From CAVZQN01 sp963837395 (GTDB taxonomy: Bacteria > Acidobacteriota > HRBIN11 > JAKEFK01): a stretch of 64,000 bases of DNA. Where the stretch lies: the NCBI GenBank assembly GCA_963837395.1, contig CAWINI010000003.1:558001-622000 (forward strand). Direction: 5' to 3'. Position numbers and translations under genes: made by a program. Below the pieces are notes generated by a model. The model was not told the origin of the DNA, made no database searches, and saw nothing but the letters and a program-made list of their open reading frames with translations. Shown piece by piece: positions 59,197 through 64,000 of the stretch (position 1 is its first letter; every line of letters begins with the position of its first letter).

Positions 59197-60587
59197 TGGT
59201 TGAGTAAAGTCTCCGTAGCTTTCATCAAACGTTGCAATGTCTCTGCATTGTCGCTTTCGGCATACACACGAATCAATTGTTCGGTTCCGGAAATGCGACA
59301 AAGCACCCAGCTTCCATCTTCCAAAATCATTTTTAAACCATCGAGGGTGTTCACATCAACTACCTGCTTTCCGCTGAATGTTTTTGGCGGATGTGCAGCT
59401 AATTCCTGCACACGCTTTGCGAGCAGTTCAGAAAATTTGTAACTCTTCCGCTGATTAGTTCGATAACCATAAGTTCGATACAGATGATCCAATTGAGTTC
59501 GAAGGTTCTCCTTGCGCGTTGCAACCATTTCCGCAACCAAAACGCAAGTCAGAATTCCGTCTTTCTCAGGCAAGTGACCTTGTACCGAAAGGCCAGCACT
59601 CTCTTCGCAACCCAGGATAATCTTTTGTTCCAAAAACAATTCCGCTAAATACTTAAATCCAACTGAAGTTACCAGAACCGGGAGTCCATGTTTTTTGGCA
59701 ATTGCATCAATCAGATGTGTTGTTGCAACACTGCGCGCAACACTGCCCTTCCATTTACGATCTTCAACCAGGTAATCCAGTAGCAAAGCCAGCGTTTCAT
59801 TCGGTGTAATGAATGTCCCATCTGAATCGATGATTCCGAAGCGATCTGCATCTCCATCGGTTGCAACGCCAAGATCTAACTTCTTGGTAGTGACCAACGC
59901 TTTTAATTCCTGAAGATTATTATCGGAAGCTTCTGGCCCATATCCTCCAAAATAAGGATCACGGAAATTATGGAGCACATCAACCGCACAGCCTCGCTCA
60001 ATCAAATAACGATCTAAATAATCGCGAGCAGTTCCCCATAGAGTGTCGACCGCGATTTTAAGATTTGATGTGAGACGATCTACTTTTACGGTGTTATCCA
60101 GAAGTCCAAGATACGTTTCTTGCGGCGAAAATTCTTCGATCAGTGCTTCATCCAAATAATAAAAAGACGCCGGATGAGCTTCTAATTTTCGTATTTCGCG
60201 TTCAATTTGTTCTGTTACATCTGGAAGTGCTGCGGCACCTTTATGTGTTGAAAGTTTTAGGCCGCTATATTCAGGAGGATTATGACTGGCAGTAAAGTTG
60301 ATTCCGGCCTGCGCTTCTTTGCGGATAATTGCAGCGGCTAAAGCTGGAGTTGGTGCATCACGATCAGAAAGATGTGCAGGAATTCGATGATTGGAAATAA
60401 TTCTGGCGCACTCCTGCGCAAATTTCTCTGACAAGAAGCGGGTATCGTACCCAATTACAATTCCTCGACCGGGTGGACGTTCGCGAGCTATGTAATTGGC
60501 GATGGCTTGCGATACTAACCGGACATTACTGAATGTAAATTCATCACTGATAATTCCGCGCCATCCAGCGGTCCCAAAACGGATCAT
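59193..60587 (-). CDS. Phosphoglucomutase/phosphomannomutase family protein
   Basis: The enzyme (464 residues) is a four-domain alpha-D-phosphohexomutase. The catalytic phosphoserine loop is TASHNPPEYSGLK (near residue 99), the magnesium loop is DGDADRFG (near 239), and the sugar-binding GCEESAGLS and phosphate-binding RISGTEQLIRVY follow. Substrate specificity (glucose, mannose or glucosamine) is not resolved from motifs. Coupled to the FtsB-like gene, it may provide envelope-sugar precursors. Confidence 0.93.
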   Translation of the reverse strand: MIRFGTAGWRGIISDEFTFSNVRLVSQAIANYIARERPPGRGIVIGYDTRFLSEKFAQECARIISNHRIPAHLSDRDAPTPALAAAIIRKEAQAGINFTASHNPPEYSGLKLSTHKGAAALPDVTEQIEREIRKLEAHPASFYYLDEALIEEFSPQETYLGLLDNTVKVDRLTSNLKIAVDTLWGTARDYLDRYLIERGCAVDVLHNFRDPYFGGYGPEASDNNLQELKALVTTKKLDLGVATDGDADRFGIIDSDGTFITPNETLALLLDYLVEDRKWKGSVARSVATTHLIDAIAKKHGLPVLVTSVGFKYLAELFLEQKIILGCEESAGLSVQGHLPEKDGILTCVLVAEMVATRKENLRTQLDHLYRTYGYRTNQRKSYKFSELLAKRVQELAAHPPKTFSGKQVVDVNTLDGLKMILEDGSWVLCRISGTEQLIRVYAESDNAETLQRLMKATETLLNQ

Positions 60588-60654
60588 TGAATCTCCAGTG
60601 GTCTCGAGAGCATCTTCGTAGTCGTATTATAAACTGCCCCTCAAAAAAACGCGA

Positions 60655-60766
60655 GCGGATTGCGGATTTCATCTCTTCATCATTTATTTCTGCTTAGCTC
60701 AGAATTATTAACCGCAGAGCCAGAATCTAAAGCCCGCAATCTGAAATCCGAAATCCGCAATCGTCA
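60655..60766. repeat. Inverted array of GGATTGCGGATTT units
   Basis: GATTGCGGATTTC (60658-60670) and GAAATCCGCAATC (60750-60762) form a perfect 13 bp stem 79 bases apart. The right arm repeats GAAATCCGAAATCCGCAATC. The unit is that of the array at 8005-8036. A fragment of the ACCGCAGAG family sits in the loop. Confidence 0.65.
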
Positions 60767-61903
60767 GATTTGGTCCAGTGCGTATCCTAAGTCACCAATA
60801 AGGTCTTCAACGTCTTCAACTCCTACCGAAAGGCGCACGATCCCATCGGTAAGTCCCATCTTCAATCTCTTTTCTTTCGGCACGCTTGCATGAGTCATCG
60901 TTACAGGATGTCCGATCAGCGATTCCACACCACCTAAACTTTCTGCCAGCGAAAAAATCTTCACCGATTCAACGACTTTCTTTGCTTTTTCCAAACCGCC
61001 GACCTCAAACGAAATCATCCCGCCAAATCCTGAACATTGTTTCCTGGCAAGCTCATATTGTGGATGTGTCGAAAGTCCCGGATAGAAAACGTGTTGAACT
61101 TTCTTAACATGCTGCAGATATTCAGCAATGTGGATGGCATTTTCATTATGACGCTGCATTCTCAATGCAAGTGTTTTTATTCCACGTAACACTAACCATG
61201 CCTCGAACGGCGCAAGAATAGCACCAGCTGAATTTTGAAGAAAGGCAATTTTTTGTGCAAGCTCATCACTGGCCACGGCCATCACGCCGCCAACACCATC
61301 GCTGTGTCCGTTCAAATATTTTGTACTGCTATGAACTACGATATCGGCACCAAGTGAAAGAGGCCGTTGAAAATAAGGACTCATGAACGTGTTATCAACT
61401 GCAAGCAAGAAATTCGATTCTTTGCAGAATGCAGCAGTAAGCCGCAGATCGGTTAACGTTAACAACGGATTTGTCGGTGTTTCAATAAAAATCAATTTGG
61501 TATTAGAACGAACCACTGAACGGATATTTTCAAGATTGGAAGTATCCACAAAATCAAACTCCAATCCCAAATTCGTTAAGACCTGGGTGAATAATCTATA
61601 GGTGCCGCCATAGACATTATCGGTAACTACTACATGATCGCCTGCCTTTAATAGCATCATGGTGGTTGTAATGGCCGCCATACCTGAAGCAAATGCAAAC
61701 CCCGCTTTCCCTTGTTCCAATACGGCAATATTTCTTTCCAGTGCAAGCCGGGTTGGATTAGAGGTACGTGCATATTCAAAGCCTTTATGATGGCCAAGAG
61801 CATCTTGAACGAAAGTGGAAGTTTGATAGATCGGAACCGTCACTGCACCTGTGGCAGGATCCGGCTGCTGCCCTGCGTGAATCGCATCGGTTGAAAAACC
61901 CAT
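60764..61903 (-). CDS. Cystathionine gamma-synthase/lyase-like PLP enzyme
   Basis: A 379-residue trans-sulfuration enzyme. The PLP lysine is in SSTKYLNGHSDGVGG (near residue 196). The N-terminal TSTFVQDALGHHKGFEYARTSNPTR and the C-terminal SLGGVESLIGHPVTMTHAS are family-typical. Motifs do not separate synthase (MetB) from gamma-lyase (MetC/Mgl) activity. A short hairpin lies just upstream. I see no SAM riboswitch or MetJ-box-like sequence ahead of it, so methionine control is not evident. Confidence 0.92.
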   Translation of the reverse strand: MGFSTDAIHAGQQPDPATGAVTVPIYQTSTFVQDALGHHKGFEYARTSNPTRLALERNIAVLEQGKAGFAFASGMAAITTTMMLLKAGDHVVVTDNVYGGTYRLFTQVLTNLGLEFDFVDTSNLENIRSVVRSNTKLIFIETPTNPLLTLTDLRLTAAFCKESNFLLAVDNTFMSPYFQRPLSLGADIVVHSSTKYLNGHSDGVGGVMAVASDELAQKIAFLQNSAGAILAPFEAWLVLRGIKTLALRMQRHNENAIHIAEYLQHVKKVQHVFYPGLSTHPQYELARKQCSGFGGMISFEVGGLEKAKKVVESVKIFSLAESLGGVESLIGHPVTMTHASVPKEKRLKMGLTDGIVRLSVGVEDVEDLIGDLGYALDQI

Positions 61904-61942
61904 TGAGTCCTCCTTAAAAGTAAACCCGCAATCTTAATACAG

Positions 61943-61961
61943 GGTTGAGTTTCACTCAACC
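61943..61961. terminator. Short hairpin between the kinase and PLP-enzyme genes
   Basis: GGTTGAGT-TTC-ACTCAACC is an 8 bp stem with a 3 nt loop in the 72 bp gap. No T-run follows on the minus strand, so it is at best a weak terminator or a leader hairpin. Confidence 0.35.
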
Positions 61962-61975
61962 GCTGAGACTCGGAG

Positions 61976-63883
61976 TTATTCTGACTCGGCGGTAGGGAGG
62001 GCTTCGGTTTGAAGGATTTCGATTTTCTTGTCGGCTTCATCGCGCATTGCAACCGGTAATCCGGGCAAGGCTTTAATGTTGATGTATTGATCAATAGCGT
62101 GACCATACCGTTTTTGGCGCCGGTAAGCTTCCGCTTTTAGCTTGTATGCCGCAATTTTTTGGGCAAAATCGGCGCTAGGAAGATCAATGGCTTCCAGCGC
62201 TTTCAATGCAGCGCTTTCATGATCTAATTCCAGCCAGTATCGCGCCAGCAACAATCTGGCTTTGGCAGCAGCCGTACCTTTATCTACGAGAGGTGTTTTT
62301 GAAAGGATTTCAATTGCATCTTCAATTTCACCCTGTTTGTAAATCGCAACAGCTTGATTGCAGAGCCCATTAATTTTCTGATTTGCCACAATCTGCGAAG
62401 CATATGTGTTCATTTGCATGGTTTCTGCGGAAAGTGTCTGTGCAATCGGTATCAACCTGAAAATGTGAAGAGTTGCGATTCCAAGAGCGATCGCAATTAC
62501 AAAAACCAGCAGCGCCAAATTTCCCTGAAGTGCGCTCCATGTTTGCCAAATCGGACGTTCCTTCTTTCGATAAAAATCCTGCCAGCGGACCCACTTTGAA
62601 TCGTTCGGCGACAATATTGCATCTTTGTCTTGCGTCTGCAAAATCTGTCTGATTTGTGTAGCTGCAAACGTGTCTGATGGTGCTAGTTTTAAAATTCGTT
62701 TGTAATATGAAACACATTGAATCAAGTCCCCGCTGGATTTTGCCAGAGTCGCTAAACGTTGAAGTATTTGAATGTTTTCAGGATTTGATCGAAGTGATTG
62801 CTCTAATTGAACGATTTTAGGATCGGTCTGTTCACCGTGTGAATATCCGAGCCGCGAGCGCAAGGATTTTAATTCATTCTCGATTCCTTTATCCTTCGGC
62901 CTCAAAAATTGGGCACGTGATAAAGCAATGATTGCTCTGTCCCATTGTTCTTGTAATTGAAATTGATCAGCTTGCAGGGCATATTCTTCAGCCCGAAGAA
63001 CATTTAGCTGCTCTACTGACTGAGCAGGCTTTTTCAAAAAGTTTGCAAGAACTTCCTGAGATCTCACTTCACCAAAATGGTCTACATAAGAATCGATCAT
63101 GTGCAGAGCATCTTCCGCGTTCTGTACACGCTTATTCAGCTCCTTTTCGATCATTCCATCAACCATTTCTTCTAAAGCAGCTGGCAATGTTGGATCTAAT
63201 TCGAACAGAAGTTTGGCGTTGCATGCGGTAATCTGCATCGTGGTCCATTCTGATTTTTCTTCCAAAAACGGATGCTGACCGGTCAGCATCCGGTATGCGA
63301 TCACACCTGCTGAAAATAAATCGCAACGATAGTCCGCTTCTTTGCCCAATAAATGTTCAGGCGCAAGATACATTTGTTGTTTCCGTTTAATGCGAGTCTG
63401 CACCTGCTTCAAGAATGTATTTTTTAAGTCCAGAAACTGGAAATCATCAATCTTGACGATACCATTTACAGCCAGCAACACTTTTGCCGGATTTAACATT
63501 CCATGAAAAATTCCAATGCTGTGCGCATACTGAAGACCACGTAATATTTCTTGAAGAATGAATGCTGCAATTTCCGGGGGAATTGTTGACGCTTTTTCCA
63601 TCAGATCTTCCAGGGTGCCGTAATCCATGTGCTCCTGGATCTGATACATGTAACGCCCTTCAACTCCGTAATCGAGAGTTGCAATGATGTTGCGATGCCG
63701 CATCTGGTAGGAGTTTCTTAATCGCTGGAGGATAGCTTCGCGGACTTCTTCGTTCGTGATGCTTAATTGATCATAAAGGCGAATTTTTACGTAGTAATTT
63801 TCATGAACATGGCGTCCTAAAAAAAGTTCGGAAAGTGTATTGCGTTCCAGACTCTTAATGATTTGGAAGTTCTTTATCTGCAT
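61976..63883 (-). CDS. TPR-containing Ser/Thr kinase-like protein, probable pseudokinase
   Basis: A 635-residue membrane protein. An N-terminal kinase fold (residues 5-270) is followed by a TPR region (about 295-410), one transmembrane helix (LALLVFVIAIALGIATLHIF, about 455-475) and further TPRs outside or inside the membrane. The kinase lacks a glycine loop. The catalytic loop reads HGMLNPAKV instead of HRDLKPxN, so the catalytic Asp and Lys are gone, and the DFG-region reads DDFQF. APEHLL and the regulatory DLFSAGVIAYRMLTG remain. It is therefore likely a pseudokinase scaffold that senses or assembles a complex. Confidence 0.85.
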   Translation of the reverse strand: MQIKNFQIIKSLERNTLSELFLGRHVHENYYVKIRLYDQLSITNEEVREAILQRLRNSYQMRHRNIIATLDYGVEGRYMYQIQEHMDYGTLEDLMEKASTIPPEIAAFILQEILRGLQYAHSIGIFHGMLNPAKVLLAVNGIVKIDDFQFLDLKNTFLKQVQTRIKRKQQMYLAPEHLLGKEADYRCDLFSAGVIAYRMLTGQHPFLEEKSEWTTMQITACNAKLLFELDPTLPAALEEMVDGMIEKELNKRVQNAEDALHMIDSYVDHFGEVRSQEVLANFLKKPAQSVEQLNVLRAEEYALQADQFQLQEQWDRAIIALSRAQFLRPKDKGIENELKSLRSRLGYSHGEQTDPKIVQLEQSLRSNPENIQILQRLATLAKSSGDLIQCVSYYKRILKLAPSDTFAATQIRQILQTQDKDAILSPNDSKWVRWQDFYRKKERPIWQTWSALQGNLALLVFVIAIALGIATLHIFRLIPIAQTLSAETMQMNTYASQIVANQKINGLCNQAVAIYKQGEIEDAIEILSKTPLVDKGTAAAKARLLLARYWLELDHESAALKALEAIDLPSADFAQKIAAYKLKAEAYRRQKRYGHAIDQYINIKALPGLPVAMRDEADKKIEILQTEALPTAESE

Positions 63884-63900
63884 TTTTTCATATTTATTTT

Positions 63901-63993
63901 CTCCCCCTTATGAAGGGAGAGATGGAAGAGGGGGTTGAGATTCTTTCTAATCCCTCCAACCACCCCTAATCCCCCTCCTTCATAAGGAGGGGA
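63901..63993. repeat. CCCCCTTATGAAGG multi-stem element, copy 2
   Basis: The 117 bp from 63884 to the window end has no gene. It is filled by the second copy of the element at 28305-28399: CTCCCCCTTATGAAGG, then GAGGGGGTTGAG, CCAACCACCCC, and CCCCCTCCTTCATAAGGAGG. The same orientation and the same order of blocks are kept. Confidence 0.75.
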
Positions 63994-64000
63994 CCCCGTG

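Noticed and set aside
60604..60763. Possible SAM riboswitch near the PLP enzyme
   Set aside because: The sequence is downstream of that gene on its strand, and no S-box hairpins are visible in the true leader at 61904-61975.

Overview
The window is a 64 kb chromosomal segment (about 43% G+C by eye) from a Gram-negative, rod-type bacterium with a lipoprotein-trafficking outer membrane. Evidence for an outer membrane is the Lol transporter, a C-terminally aromatic porin-like barrel and a GspC/PilP-like pilus or secretion protein. Three features together resemble Acidobacteriota or a neighbouring phylum: the fadN-fadA-fadE type beta-oxidation locus, the paired bactofilins, and the mix of VIT/VWA, GH99-like, DUF2851, exported PCMT and kinase/TPR proteins. 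That placement is an inference, because there is no rRNA or marker alignment here. I see no phage, IS transposase, CRISPR array or classical defence island.

Layout. 1-17132 runs almost entirely on the minus strand: lolD/lolC, lysS, a fatty-acid beta-oxidation locus (fadE, a secreted protein, fadA, fadN), then a GlcG-like gene, ygfZ-like, SDR, TPR, PilP/GspC-like, ParB-like, tsaC/sua5, PLD-like and two bactofilins. 17242-21526 is on the plus strand (pepA, ccdA, a metallo-beta-lactamase fold enzyme, nrnA), meeting rsgA and a GH99-like gene that run the other way. 23859-34854 is mostly plus: a P-loop kinase/dCMP deaminase fusion, a heme lipoprotein, a heme-binding porin-like protein, a CocE-type hydrolase, a zinc phospholipase C-like protein, exported PCMT (minus), polysaccharide deacetylase, an unusual radical SAM protein and DUF2851. 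34975-38536 is minus: a VIT-VWA protein coupled to a MerR regulator with its own operator-like promoter, and an acidic protein. 38620-43692 holds three large membrane proteins of the glycosyltransferase/YfhO kind. 43833-50815 is plus: SAM hydroxide adenosyltransferase family, a penicillin-binding protein, a second acyl-CoA locus (thiolase, crotonase, acyl-CoA dehydrogenase) and an RlmI-like methyltransferase. 50854-64000 contains an EEP phosphatase, cardiolipin synthase, mtnP, a PfkB kinase, an amidohydrolase, initiator tRNA, ftsB-like, a phosphohexomutase, a cystathionine gamma-synthase-like enzyme and a TPR pseudokinase.

Two things run through the whole window. First, the spacers are packed with small structured repeats of several unrelated families: modular hairpins whose stem sequences change while both sides still pair, hairpins with GGAA/TTCC loops, inverted arrays of 6-14 nt units, and a two-copy CCCCCTTATGAAGG element. 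Many abut or overlap gene 3' ends, and four genes take their TAG stop codon from the repeat itself. This is the best candidate here for an undescribed system. Second, five genes are split by a single-base frame change and two more probably are. Most of the junctions sit beside a CGG/CCG, which looks more like systematic sequencing error than decay, because both halves remain well conserved.
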